Source of the DNA: Diphasiastrum complanatum
Lineage: Eukaryota; Streptophyta; Lycopodiopsida; Lycopodiales; Lycopodiaceae
NCBI GenBank assembly: GCA_029204225.1
Contig: CM055096.1
Span: 3,085,352-3,149,351 of the forward strand
Length of the DNA: 64,000 bases
Reading direction: 5' to 3'
The translations under genes and the position numbers were made by a program. The number at the start of each line of letters is the position of its first letter. The first letter of the stretch is position 1. This document shows positions 21,472 through 32,330 of this stretch, in pieces. Under the pieces are notes generated by a model. That model was not told where the DNA came from. It did not search any database and saw only the letters and a program-made list of their open reading frames with translations.

Positions 21472-21903
21472 CTTTTTTGTGCCAATCCTTTAAAATGTCC
21501 TTGTTGAAGACCATATGCATGGCTGCCTCATGTGAGTGATGACACAAGCACTATGGTCATCCTCAAGTTTGTATAAATCCCTTTGGAAGTTGTGAACTGT
21601 ATATAGGATGTACATTATAATATGCTCTGGAATACATTCACATAAAAAAGATAGATTGTTATAATTATTTTGAAAGACAAAACTTGTTGTAGGATATTGA
21701 CATATCATGCCTAGATTTATGGAGTCTATGTATTGATTGGGAAGCAAACTATTACCTACATTATGGGAATATGCCTTGTAATATTAAAGCATGAAAGTTA
21801 CATAAAGGGCATCATTGATTTATGATATATTCTCTCAAAGGAATGAGCAACTTCATCACCAGAGTGCTCGATGCAATGTAGAGTCTTTACTTGCAGGACT
21901 TGA

Positions 21904-22149
21904 CACCAAGTTGCCCAGAAAATCAAAGACGAATTTATGGATGCAACAGTGTAGTCAGTCTACGATGGTACCTATCTACAGGTTCAACTAGAGCCTTATG
22001 GTAATCGCGTGATCGGGCGGTATCCAGAAGCTCAAGAACTTAAACGAGCTCGACAAATAGAACTTGATGCATTATTATCTTCTCTTGATGAACTATATAT
22101 TCTATTTAGAAATACCTTTTCCTTGAATCATATACTTTCGATTGCCTAA
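21904..22149 (+). pseudogene. unidentified coding fragment with one in-frame stop
   Basis: One frame reads HQVAQKIKDEFMDATV, a TAG at 21952-21954, then SVYDGTYLQVQLEPYGNRV and KRARQIELDALLSSLDELY, ending at TAA 22147-22149. The composition is that of a folded soluble protein with an amphipathic helix at the end, and is unlike the surrounding noise. It lacks a start, so it is probably an exon remnant. I cannot name the family. Confidence 0.5.
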
Positions 22150-22375
22150 ATATCTTATCATGTAATTTTAATGAGCAATTTTTTTTAATGTTGAATCTTG
22201 TATATTGTGTAAGCATACTAGACTTATCAATTTCAGGTGATAGCATTCACGTAAACACAAACATGACTTATTTCTAAAAATTGTAGGATGTGAACATAGA
22301 TTCATCCAAACATTGTACAATTTACATAAGAAAATATATACAAACATAAAACCCATTGTGTTGTGTTTGTTGACC

Positions 22376-22755
22376 TTAATTATGCCATACATACCATAAG
22401 GGCTTGAAATTAGCAACTACACAAGGCTTCTCAGGACACATTATACCTGAATGTTGGTAGCAATTTTCTTGGCTCCACAACATGAAAAATGGAAGCTTTT
22501 GACATGCCTCGCTTTCCATAAAATAGTAGGTATTAAGCATGGTTTCATAGTCCATAATGGACCAAATGCCAATCTTGAATTTTGACAAAACGTTCTTTAG
22601 AATTCCAACCACCCATGTCACAATTTGATCTGTTTTGATTGCGATTTCTTATCGCTTGAGAATTGTCGACCAATATCACATTGTTTTATGAGAATGCCAT
22701 TTAGGTCTAACATTATGAAAATGCCATCTTCAATAGGTCTAGATGGCTTTACCAC
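22376..22755 (-). pseudogene. FCP1/NIF-like (HAD) phosphatase gene fragment
   Basis: Minus strand: a splice acceptor (CTTTCAG) at 22756-22762 opens VVKPSRPIEDGIFIMLDLNG, followed after a frameshift near 22660 by VTWVVGILKNVLSKFKIGIW, KLPFFMLWSQENC and NFKPLWYVW. This order matches the FCP1-homology (NLI-interacting factor) domain of plant HAD-family phosphatase-like proteins: the DLNG box, the KxxxxVGIWSS segment, the LFxWDQxxC segment and the KPLxxVW segment. In FCP1 the first box is DxDGT; the plant DLNG clade lacks the second aspartate. The frameshift and the absence of the later acidic motif make this a fragment. Confidence 0.62.
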
Positions 22756-23309
22756 CTGAAAGAGAAATAAAAATTTGCAAACTAATCAAAAAACACAAAG
22801 TACATTCTTATTAGTCACCACATAAATATCCAATGAAATTATTAACATGAAGTGAAAATATTATTTACAAAAAGCAAAAGCCATATATACAAACCTTTAA
22901 TGCATTTGTTTATAGAAACTTTTCTCTTGTTTTTTTGGAGATTGAAACTCGTCCGCAAAATTCATTGTCATCAAACCAACTGTACATTAACAGTAATGAA
23001 ATAATAATATTGTTTTTAATCAAAAAAACATTTGTGACAAAATTATTAGAAAAAACATTTCATACCATGCTTGTCAAAGTTGCTTCTTGTGGAATGCATC
23101 ATTGTTATTTTAGTTTTGAAATTTAGCACCAATATTTGTACTAAATACCACATTGTTTAACTTTTGTCTCGCTAGAAACGATGATATATTATATTCTGTT
23201 CATACTATTAAGATGCACACTCTCGTTAATTGATGGCATATGTTCTTCATGAAGTATTGTCTTCAAACCAGCTATACAACAGAAGCAAAACATATGGTCT
23301 GACTCTCAC
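22756..23309. other. AT-rich stretch with an inverted match to 49738-49810
   Basis: Positions 23030-23105 (AAATTATTAGAAAAAACATT ... GGAATGCATCA) recur inverted at 49738-49810. The minus strand there reads MHSTRSNFDKHGMK in one frame, too short to assign. Otherwise nothing supportable. Confidence 0.5.
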
Positions 23310-23390
23310 TCCCACCATCATAGTCACTTAGGATAAATCCTAGTGAGATAAGAAAAGAGTCGAGTCTAGCATACCATGATCTGGGCCTAA
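23310..23390 (-). pseudogene. short copia RT fragment
   Basis: The minus strand reads RPRSWYARLDSFLISLGFIL and then SDYDGG, the RT segment just before the YVDD box. It is only about 80 bp and has no flanking pol sequence. Confidence 0.75.
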
Positions 23391-24469
23391 ATAGTGTTTG
23401 TACTATTTTTGGCAAGTAGATAAGTGGATGAGGTCGGATTTGGACACATTCTAATTAGGTGTTTCATTCTAGCACACATATATGTGAGAGTCCTGATTTA
23501 GTTTGTAATATATTTCTATACTTGGACCATTTATATATGAATATATATTTTGTTAATCGTAAGTGTCTTTCGTTCGTCTTTATGTGTATGAAATGTAACT
23601 TAAATATTTGTAAAAAGATTTATTAACAATTATAAACAAATGATTCTGCTCACCAACTCTATAAAAAGTGATGCAAAAAACTCATGGGATTGGATGGAGT
23701 CTATTTTAGGGGAGAATGGAGCCCGGATAGTGCTTCCATTCTGTCCTAAATTATCATTATTTTTTGTTCCCTAGAAATTATCCTCAGTGAAATTCTTTGT
23801 ATGAATCTTGAGGTATATTCCAAAGGCCCTCGATATATCCCTCAAAGATCTCTCTTTCCTAATCAATCTACACCCTGAGGGATATTATGAGGGCCCTCAA
23901 TATATTTCTCAAAAAACACTCTCTTTAACCAACAGAAAAATATTCTAGGGATGCCTCGGAACCAATGCAATAAGTGAGGTTCTGTTTTCAAGGCATACAT
24001 CGTTGGACAAACGTACGCATATGGACCTTTTTTTTAAAAATTTCTTCAAAGTTTCCTCGATAATAGGGTCAAAGTCTTAAAAAATGTTGTTGTGGCTCCT
24101 ATCTTTGAGCGAACATTGTCTTGACTCTTGTCATTATAGTTTCCTTCACATTGGTCTTGGGGAAGCTAACTTATAGCTATCGGCATAATCATTGTAACTA
24201 CTTGAATGTCGTTTTTGTCAAGAGAAATGTCTCACTTCAATGGTTAAGAGTGTCCCACAGAGTGTTGAAGAAGAGAATCCAATGCACCACAACCCTTGAT
24301 TTTTGAATGAACTAGGCAAGGAGGTGTCAAACGGAACCTGTAGATATGTGGATTGATAATTTGAAATTTTTATGCACGTATCTTTCGTCCATTGTGAAAT
24401 GCCTTTCGAAAATGTTGAGTGCTATGCCTTCGGTTTTTAGCTCTTTTGAAATGCCTTCGATGTTGTGAA
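23391..24469. other. intergenic, no gene seen
   Basis: A repeated phrase at 23810-23930 (GAGGTATATTCCAAAGGCCC and GAGGGATATTATGAGGGCCC) suggests a local duplication. No frame is convincing. Confidence 0.5.
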
Positions 24470-24719
24470 GTGTTTGATGTGTGAATGCACCTTTCATATT
24501 TTATTTTGGAGACATTGCTTGTTGTCATTCCAATGAAAAATGAGAGGAATATATGAGTGGTTGTGTAAATAGTTAGTAGTTACTATGAATGAAAAGATGA
24601 TAGTTGTGCTTTCATCGAATGTCATTGTGTGGGATAGGAATCAGGATATGCATGAGATAATAAAGTACTAGATGATCCCAAGAGCATATCACCTCTTGAC
24701 TCGGGAGAGGATCATCACA

Positions 24720-24738
24720 TGTGTGTGTGTGTGTGTGT
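24720..24738 (+). repeat. (TG)n microsatellite
   Basis: A short TG run in the lipase 3' flank; the paralogous run at about 45990-46004 is shorter. Confidence 0.9.
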
Positions 24739-24879
24739 AAAATGGGTTTGGTTAGTTAAGTATTTGTCAATCAAGCATTAATTTTATGGGCAGTACCTGT
24801 GTTGTTTGTCACTCTATTCATGAGGGTTTAAAAAATCAAAATCATTTCTCCGTTCATGGTACAAATGTTTGAGAGGATT

Positions 24880-26196
24880 TTAAAATTCATTGCCTACCAC
24901 TCTTAACATGGCTCTGTCGCTTCGCACCAAGACAGATTGTGAACAGAGATAACAGAGGACACTGGGAATCCTTAGTACAGACCGTGAAGAGAGATCGGAG
25001 AGGAGACTGAGAATCCCTGTGAATGGCTGACTGAGAGCCCCAGTTTTCAACTCACAAGCGGGTCCCTTTATGGCCGACAGGTTGTTCACCAGACAGGCGT
25101 AATGGTTTGCTAACCCATGCTCCCGAAGGACGTCAACAACCGATTTGTGTTCTATCCAAAATTCGTGGCCCAAACTCTCCATTTTATCAATGTAAATGGC
25201 TGATTTTGAGCCTTGAGCCTCAGGATCTAGGAGCACCAAGTACCCACAATGTCCAAAGAACAGAGCCTCCTCATCACCAGCTGCACATTCAATAATGAAC
25301 TTAAACAGCTGGGTGAGTGGCCACAAACACTGCATATTCTGCTCCAGCTTATGTGCCATTGTCACCACCGGAATCCCCGTTACAGTCTCTAAGATAGCCT
25401 TCGTTGTCTGGACCTCGCATGTTTCGCTCATCATGTCCACAAACCACTTTGCTATTGGGAAGAAAACCTGGGGAAGCAAATTGTGGGCTCGAGGAACGGC
25501 ATCATGCTTGGACACCAAATTATGTAAATACTGGCGATAACGAGAATTGACATAGTCTGCATGCTCAAGGTTGGCGAATGGCGCCGTCCCAAATGTGATG
25601 CAGCTCACCCTGTCCGAGACAAGTTTCTGGTGCCCAGGAACAGCCGCCAAAGCCTCCAGAATCCTTATTGTTACGAGAGAGGTTACTGGACAACCCAGGG
25701 AATGCCCAGTGAAAACTAGTTTCTCTCCTGCTCTTAGCAAATTCAGAAATAGGTCGACAGGCAAGCTCAGGGCCCGCTCCAAGAACCCAATGTGTGCACG
25801 TCCTTTTCTGGTGAAAGGAACAGGAACCTTGGCAAGCTTGGCATCTTGGACAATGTCAGAGAGAGAGAAGGTTCCACGGCATGCCACGACGATGTACCCA
25901 TTGCTGCTACGAACCATCACAAAATTCTGTTTCCGATCTGATCGTGTACTGGTCGCTGATGCCATGGAGCAGGCGTGATCTCGGTGGTAGATAAGCTCAT
26001 ACTTACTGGTATTCAAGTCATAGCTTCGATTCAAGACTTGGACTGCACCTTCACTTGTGGACTCGTAAGATGCTCTTGTTGCTATTAGAGAATCAATAAT
26101 TTCTTGTTTTATGTACTCAATTTCTTCTGTATTTGAGCAGTCGTTTACCACTTGGGTCTCGCTTTTGAGCAAATGCTCTGTCTGTGAACTAGTCAT
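24880..26196 (-). CDS. class-3 (alpha/beta hydrolase) lipase, 438 aa, intact frame
   Basis: Predicted serine hydrolase of the plant lipase class-3 family, acting on acyl esters. Visible marks: CRGTFSLSDIVQDAK (106-120), the family's oxyanion-side motif; the nucleophile elbow G164-H-S166-L-G168; and the acid residue D232 in SKHDAVP. H316 in FFGHCGYLV is a candidate for the catalytic histidine; the assignment is inferred. Family members usually have GHSLGG or GHSLGA after the elbow, but here it is GHSLGCP, whereas the damaged paralogue at 46145-47426 keeps GHSLGGA. There is no signal peptide or membrane segment, so it is probably cytosolic. No intron is needed. The part after residue 300 loosely recalls EDS1/PAD4-type lipase-like proteins, but this is weak. 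The ATG at 26196 starts a frame whose N-terminal 40 residues are also present in the paralogue. Confidence 0.85.
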   Translation of the reverse strand: MTSSQTEHLLKSETQVVNDCSNTEEIEYIKQEIIDSLIATRASYESTSEGAVQVLNRSYDLNTSKYELIYHRDHACSMASATSTRSDRKQNFVMVRSSNGYIVVACRGTFSLSDIVQDAKLAKVPVPFTRKGRAHIGFLERALSLPVDLFLNLLRAGEKLVFTGHSLGCPVTSLVTIRILEALAAVPGHQKLVSDRVSCITFGTAPFANLEHADYVNSRYRQYLHNLVSKHDAVPRAHNLLPQVFFPIAKWFVDMMSETCEVQTTKAILETVTGIPVVTMAHKLEQNMQCLWPLTQLFKFIIECAAGDEEALFFGHCGYLVLLDPEAQGSKSAIYIDKMESLGHEFWIEHKSVVDVLREHGLANHYACLVNNLSAIKGPACELKTGALSQPFTGILSLLSDLSSRSVLRIPSVLCYLCSQSVLVRSDRAMLRVVGNEF

Positions 26197-26859
26197 CCTT
26201 AAGGGTTGGTTCAGAAATGGCTAATCTGGCAAAAATTAGAGTTTATGTATGTCTTATAACACCGGCAACAATCTTGATGATTTCTTCAAGCAGCAAATAT
26301 CTCTCGTTTAGCTTCAATTTCCCTTAGGAGATCTACTGCAAACAATCACGTCTTCACTTGTTATAATTCTGTGGGAGAGCTGTGTACTTACGAGAGCTGT
26401 GTACTTGGGAGATCCACCTCCAAGATTCAGAGAGTTCGATTTCACGTTTTACAGTGTTCCCCAGATCATACACGTGATCCCAGTCGAAAGATCAAAGAAG
26501 AACCTGAGTGTGAATAATAATGCCAAACGGGATCACATCTGTGGAGGAATCAAAAAGAGAGAGACGGAGAGAGTTATGTAAGGGCCGGGGACAGAACTCC
26601 ACTCCTATATGTAAGGATTAGGAGGGGTATCAATATTACGACATTGGAATGGGCCGTGATCTATTCAGGTCAAACCGCGTCTACACCCCATCGTCTAAAT
26701 TCAACATAAGATGGTCCACTACAAAACCCTGTGCAATAACTAAGGATGGTGACCACTTAAGAGGTGGTTGGCGCTCTGATGTAATTATTTGATGAGAGCC
26801 CTTAAACTCCCAATTAAGCTCAAAACTGCGTTTGTACAAGTGATTCGTGAGAGTGTATC

Positions 26860-27365
26860 CACATGAGCTGATCTTTTGCGTAATGTTATACTTTGAATCT
26901 CCTCAATAACAGCTCTAAATTTTTCTACTATGCGTTGGCTGCAGATCAGGTGTGAGCACTTCATATTGGTCCACGTGAACCGATCTTTTGCGGAATATTA
27001 GTTTACTTCTCTGAATTACGCCAATAACAGTTGTCAATCTTCAAGTATGTTTTGAATGACACATCGCAAGCGCCCAGTGCTAATCAGGGTGTAAGTAATG
27101 TAAGTACGCCATCAATGTGTTCAAATGATCCGATCTTTTGCGTATAATATATTTGGGTACCTCAAATGACAGTTTAGAATCTTCATGTATGTATGGGTCC
27201 AATTGAATCGATCTTTTGCGTAACTACCCCAGTAAGTAATAGTTGTCGATCTCTCATGTATGTTTTGAATAACACATCGCATGCAAGCGCCCAGTGCTGA
27301 TCAGGGTGTAAGTAATATAAGTCCGCCATGAGTGTGTTTAAATAATCCGATCTTTTGCTTAATAG
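26860..27365. repeat. degenerate array around GATCTTTTGCGTAAT upstream of lipase 1
   Basis: The core GATCTTTTGCG (or close) occurs at about 26870, 26980, 27130, 27208 and 27348, roughly every 80-150 bases, each time followed by a few T/A bases, TTTGAAT or CTC and often AATAACAG. Two subunits also share a longer phrase (ACACATCGCA...AGCGCCCAGTGCT). It lies 0.7-1.2 kb upstream of the lipase start and recurs in block 2 and at 60944-61122. It may be a decayed tandem repeat or a regulatory array. Confidence 0.65.
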
Positions 27366-27998
27366 TATATTTTGAATTCCTCAGATAACAGTAAATAATT
27401 TGTGTCGACGAGACACGGCTTGTTTAGACCTCGTCAGTTAAAGATGGTTTGTGACCATTTTAACCAACATATCACCAAAACATAAAACCCGTCACGATCA
27501 TTCAAAACTGATAGCATACTTTTTCTATGACATACTTGCAGTGGGTAATAAACGACATTAACGTAGTATTGAAAACTAGACATGAAACAATTGCTAGAGA
27601 ATAAAAAGCTCAAACAGAAAGCTAGTGTGTAATTCCCCACTATTCCGATAGATTCCCCACCAAGAGCATCAATAAGCTACTCAAATGTGCAGCCCCAGGC
27701 CCTGCTTAGGTTTGCTTTGTTTTTTGAAAGCACCTCCATCATCCTTTTTTTCACCTCAAAAATCTGTCATTCTCTCTCTAGGGAATGTGTGTTCTCTCTC
27801 CTATCTTTATCTTTAAGGAATGTGCTTCTGAATATACGTTATCTATCTACATAATGTGCATTCTATCTTTGCCTTATCACCTTGCATTACGTGGTGGAAG
27901 GCCCCAAGACCTCGGCCTTCCATGACATGCTGGTGCCAAGTGTCATACATTTTAGCTGAATTGTAAACTGCCTAACAACTTCTCACTACATTGAATTT

Positions 27999-29150
27999 CA
28001 GCTCATTTCACTCTAGATTGCTAATTGATTGAGCTTGAGAAACTTTGAGTTTTGACAAATGTAGAAGCCCAAATTCAATGTATATCACCTGAGATAGCTT
28101 GAGCTCAATGTCAAACTTGTATAAGTGATCTTTATCAGTTGACATATCTCATTGAGTGATTGTGACACAGCTATAAATATAGAACTAGAGCAATACCTCT
28201 AATCGTCATTGATCACTAGTCATATGACCTTAAGATGATAAACTTGATTCTCAGTATCATGAGTGATCATAAGACTTGATCATGCACGTATTTTTGTGTC
28301 CTTCGATAGACCATAGCCATTTTTAAGGGGAAAAATCCATAGGAATTAATGATATCGTAGGGAGAATCTATGGGACATCGGTTAAGCAGACACACGAGGA
28401 TTTGGTGGAGGTCCCTAAGCAAATGGAAAGCATCAGTCTCTGGGCATAATGTGAGGCTATAGTGAGTGATTTTAATGTAGAAGGAATCTTTAAGAAGTTT
28501 AGACGTGAAGGCATTTTAGTAGAACTTCGACTACATTAGTTTTCTACCTACAAAGATCCCTTATTAATAAAATTGAGCCCCACACCCTGATAGTGTTGTA
28601 ATTTGACATCTATCACCTGAATCAGATGCCAATGTTGAAAAATATCTTGATTTTAAACCCTTGTCACTCAGCATAACTCATTGAGTGATTAGAATTGACT
28701 ACTACAGAATGATATAATCAGAATGGCTACTTTTCTTTTTGTATAAATGAGTTTAATTCATATCACAAAAGATGGCTCAATTTTATTCTCCAAAGTCCAA
28801 GCTTCTCCTCCTATCTTGGATACATTCCAAAAGTGTGAGGGAGGATGCACTTCTCCCTTTTATGCTTTGGAATGACCAATATTGCATTTGGTATCTTGGG
28901 ATTACTTGAGGTTGGCCCCTTGTTGATGGGATTGACCTTGATTACTGATCGAATCTGAAGTCTCTATTTCGAGATAGACCAATATTGGCTCTATTAACCT
29001 TTCGAGCTTGCACATTGGCTAACCAAATTTCACGATGGTGAATTCTAGGAAACTCAAATAGCTTGTATTTGAAGGCTATAAGTTGAGATAGCCCATAATT
29101 GATTCCTAACATACGGTTTTCGTCCTTATCACTCAAAATAGAAATTTGAG
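27999..29150 (+). repeat. AT-rich repeat field B
   Basis: It starts exactly where block-1 homology ends and matches 7350-8550: CACTCTAGATTGCTAATTG, the TGTGACACAGC segment and the GATCGAATCTGAAGTCTC segment. It includes the truncated gene fragment at 28440-28560. Confidence 0.7.
28440..28562 (+). pseudogene. recurring gene fragment, copy iii, truncated
   Basis: GTGAGTGATTTTAATGTAGA... gives VSDFNVEGIFKKFRREGI and LRLH, then a stop (TAG) where other copies have a glutamate codon, ending at the same AAAGATCCC junction as copy i. The shared junction shows that copies i and iii come from one truncated ancestor. Confidence 0.55.
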
Positions 29151-29490
29151 TGATTTAAGAGGACCAACTTGGCAAGGTATGGATTTTCATCAAAGATGAA
29201 GCCGACATGTAGACCAAGGGTTTGTTGACGCTTAGGTAGACATGTCCTTGGAATGAGCCTCGGGCGCAACTTGTGTCCAAGAACTCGTTGATTTGCCAAA
29301 AAAACTCTAACAACTCTAAGAGACAGAGAGAGAGGAAGGTAGCACCCGAGTATAGACTCACTCGCTAGGCTTCTCCCATGTTCAATGCTATGTGGCAGCC
29401 TAAATGTCAAAGGGAAAAAGCCTAAGGTAGGGTGGCTCAAGTTTCTCAACCCAAAAAAGTTTTCTCGAATTTGACATGTGAAGGTCGCAT
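29129..29490 (-). repeat. cap repeat, copy 3
   Basis: It is homologous to 8555-8940 but lacks about 60 bases around CACTCGGGCC. One minus-strand frame (29361-29155) reads EFLDTSCARGSFQGHVYLSV, close to copy 1. Confidence 0.65.
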
Positions 29491-29750
29491 GAACAATAGG
29501 ACCCATAGGTGTCCAAGAGCAACGAGCAGAAAGCAAGGGATGGAAGCATGTCAAGTGAGGTGGGAAAAAATGGGTGAAAATGAGCGGCATGTTGGTCCAG
29601 TATAATCGAGATCTCATTTGTGCGCTGAGAATGAGCTGTTTATAGTTCATTCTCTACATAAAAACAGTGATGATCCAACAACGTTGCATATGACAATCCA
29701 AACTAGGGCAATCTTTATGGTTTAGGCCTAAATTATGATCCAGAGAAAAA

Positions 29751-29880
29751 ATGTCTGCCAACAAAGATCTTCAAACCTTTATTCGCACCGCTAAGGATTC
29801 TTCTTTTATGCACTTGGATCCCACATCAATCATTGAAATTGCACAGTGGAGCATGTTTCAAGACACGGCTAGAAGGGAGA
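29751..29880 (+). pseudogene. gene fragment starting MSANKDLQTFIRTAKD, copy 1
   Basis: An ATG opens MSANKDLQTFIRTAKDSSFM and DPTSIIE, also found inverted at 49950-50084 with conservative changes. After IIE this copy has a small deletion relative to the other. It runs into an (AAG)n tract. It looks like the first exon of a host gene; the product is unknown. Confidence 0.45.
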
Positions 29881-29903
29881 AGAAGAAGAAGAAGAAGAAG
29901 AAG
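29878..29903 (+). repeat. (GAA)n microsatellite
   Basis: A run of GAA/AAG triplets; the inverted counterpart is the TTC run at about 49930-49950. Confidence 0.9.
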
Positions 29904-29934
29904 AGTGAAAATGTTATACTCCATGTATGTAGAT

Positions 29935-30618
29935 TTTCTACACTTTGCACAATGAATGAGCTTTGATTATAAAATGACAACTTATAATATGTGTTACCGT
30001 TGATCCTCTTTAAACATAGAGGTGACGTTATACCCACACATGGGTGAAACATACCACACGAGATAGGAATGAATCAATAACTACACTATCTAGGACCACC
30101 CCACCCAGGCAACCTGGTGAAACACACGAGTCCTAGTAGGTGAGCACCCGAACACCTAGCAAACAAGGTGAGTCGGCCCCCCGGGCACTTTGAGGAAGGT
30201 AGATTATCAATCAACTATTCACCTATGCTATGAATTGTCATTCCTCACATGGTAACTGTACATGTACCTCATGTTTCCCACAAAGAGAAACCATCACCGA
30301 AAGTAAAATTCTTTTTTGAAGGATAATCCTATGAAAAGGTCACACCTATGACTTAAAAAGGCACATCTATGAAAAGAGACCTAGAGCAAAATTGCCTAAT
30401 CCTTAAGATGATAAACTTGATTCTCAATATCATGATTCAAACTTGATCATGCATGTATGTTTTCTAAGGGTGTCCTTCGACAAATCATAGGTCATTTTTA
30501 AGGGGGAAAACCGATAGGAGTCAATGACATCATAGGGAGAATCTATGGGATATCAGCTAAGTGAACAAATGAGGCTTGGGTAGAGGTCCCTAAGCAAATG
30601 GAAAGCATCAATCTCTAG
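29935..30618 (+). repeat. repeat-family flank, second copy of 8941-9606
   Basis: It is collinear with 8941-9606 with small indels and ends at the TCTAG (30614-30618) that borders the solo LTR. Confidence 0.65.
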
Positions 30619-31773
30619 TGTTGGATTTCTATCCTCTCCATCCCTATTCTACACTAATCTAGTTCCATTCATTAAGCTGTTGTAAATATTTGTACAGTCG
30701 CATACTCTACAGAAATACACATGGTTTTTTTTTTAGTCTGCAGAAATACAAAGGAATCGGTGACAGGTTCGCAGATAGTTCAGCCACTTCTTCTTCGTCG
30801 GCCATACCAGATTGTTCTACTATCCTTCATCATGGGCCATCTAGGCATATTCTCTTATTCGGTCATACCAGATTGTTCGGCCATCCTTCATCATGGACCA
30901 TCTGGGCAGATTCTCTAATTTGGCCAAACTAGATAGTTCGGCCATACCAGATAGTTCGGTCATACCAGATAATTATGATTCTTATTTTTTTGAAGCCTTC
31001 AGAAAATGTCCATTTGAAGTAGAATGATCTGCATGAGTAGGTCCAGTTTTTTGTCTAAATCTGTTTTTTGGATTGAACAATTTGCATGAATCCATAATGT
31101 TTTGGACAGATTAAATTCAGATTAGTAGCAAAATGTTTGTTGATAGATTGATGAGGAATCAATTTATCAGGAATGAATAAACTAATTGTTGCTGGAAATC
31201 TTGAATTTATTGATTGCATGTGAGGATTTGAGGTTTTATTAGACTAATCCTCTTGTGTTTCATGAAAACTGAAAAACATTCAAGGGATATTGTAAGTTGC
31301 CATTCTTAAGTTGCTAGATATATACACATGGCTAACTAATTAAAAGAATAGCTAGTTTGTACTTTACAAGTAGGATTAAGGCACTATGTGTTGCCATTGG
31401 ACATTATCTGATTTTGTCTAGTCACGTGTATTTGGTGATCCGCCGATAGTCAAATTGTAGCCGATTGTTCGAGCATTCATGCTCATAGATAAACTTATTT
31501 GTAGATTAAATTGTTTCATATGACTGATAGAAGTGTTCGATCTGTCACTCTAATCACCTCACCTAAATCGCTTCCGCAAAGCTAAATCTGAAAATTAAGT
31601 AACCTATGCATGACTATGAAATCGATTGTCTAGATCAATGACTTTGAAACTGATCAAGTAAGACAAACTTCGGTTTATCATTGTCTGCTTGAATCCGATA
31701 AACGTAGTTACATGCACCGAGGATTCCGCTCGCTTTGCTTTATTGCGATGGGTGCAGATCACAAATCCCAACA
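30619..31773 (+). mobile_element. solo LTR, copy 2 (1155 bp)
   Basis: It is the same LTR as 9607-10647 at the same site, with TCTAG on both sides (30614-30618 and 31774-31778), so it was copied with its flanks. It is longer mainly because a phrase GCCATACCAGATTGTTCGGCC is repeated several times at 30795-30975. Confidence 0.82.
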
Positions 31774-31778
31774 TCTAG

Positions 31779-32330
31779 GCATAATGTGAGGCCATAGTGA
31801 GTGATTCTAACACAGAAGCAATCTTTAAGAAGTTTAGACGTGAAGGCATTGTAGTAGAGCTTCGCTTACATGAGTTTTCTACGTAGAAAGATCCAAAAGC
31901 AAAGAAGAAACAAGCATTGACAAAAGGCAAACCAAGTTTCTCAGTGAAGTACTTCTTTGTCTGCACAAAATTAGATATAGAAGCAGATTATAGTGATCCC
32001 GATTTCTGTGAGTTTGATAGTACTGAAGTGGCTAGCCATGTAATGATGCACATAAGTACCAAAACCAAAATCCCAAAGTATGTTGCAAGATTACAGTTGG
32101 CCCTCTACATAGACCCCCTTTGGATATTATTGTCCATGCCATTTAACACGACTGCACCAGGATTAGAACACTCTCCAAGATCTAGAGCAGTATTATCGTT
32201 CCCCTCTAGACCAAGAATATGAGCACTGGTTATCAGCAAACCGAGGAGTTGTTTATTCTCCTTGTGGTCATACTCCATTGACCCGGAAGTACGGGGTGAT
32301 TAGAATGCCCCCAAGGATTGGAAGTAGTCT
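31779..32330 (+). pseudogene. recurring gene fragment, copy iv
   Basis: It is an uninterrupted version of copy ii: SDSNTEAIFKKFRREGIVVE, DPKAKKKQALTKG, then GKPSFSVKYFFVCTKLDIE and EVASHVMMHISTKTK. A deletion near 32100 shifts the frame after LQLAL. This copy shows what the site looked like before element B inserted into copy ii. Confidence 0.55.

Larger units (their letters stand above)
24470..27998. repeat. lipase segmental duplication, block 1
   Basis: The block is collinear with 45730-49490 in direct orientation: the lipase gene, its flanks and about 1.8 kb upstream sequence. Right-hand homology ends at TTGAATTTCAGC in both (27998, 49490). Block 2 differs by small indels, a 35-bp deletion in the lipase and expansion of a 75-bp unit. 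Confidence 0.85.

Noticed and set aside
24121-24306. 61-codon plus frame in the gap before the lipase block
   Set aside because: No conserved copy, no protein-like motif and no splice context.
25571-25978. Plus-strand 135-codon frame antisense to the lipase (also at 46801-47208)
   Set aside because: It is a shadow of the lipase codons; the lipase motifs on the minus strand explain the sequence.
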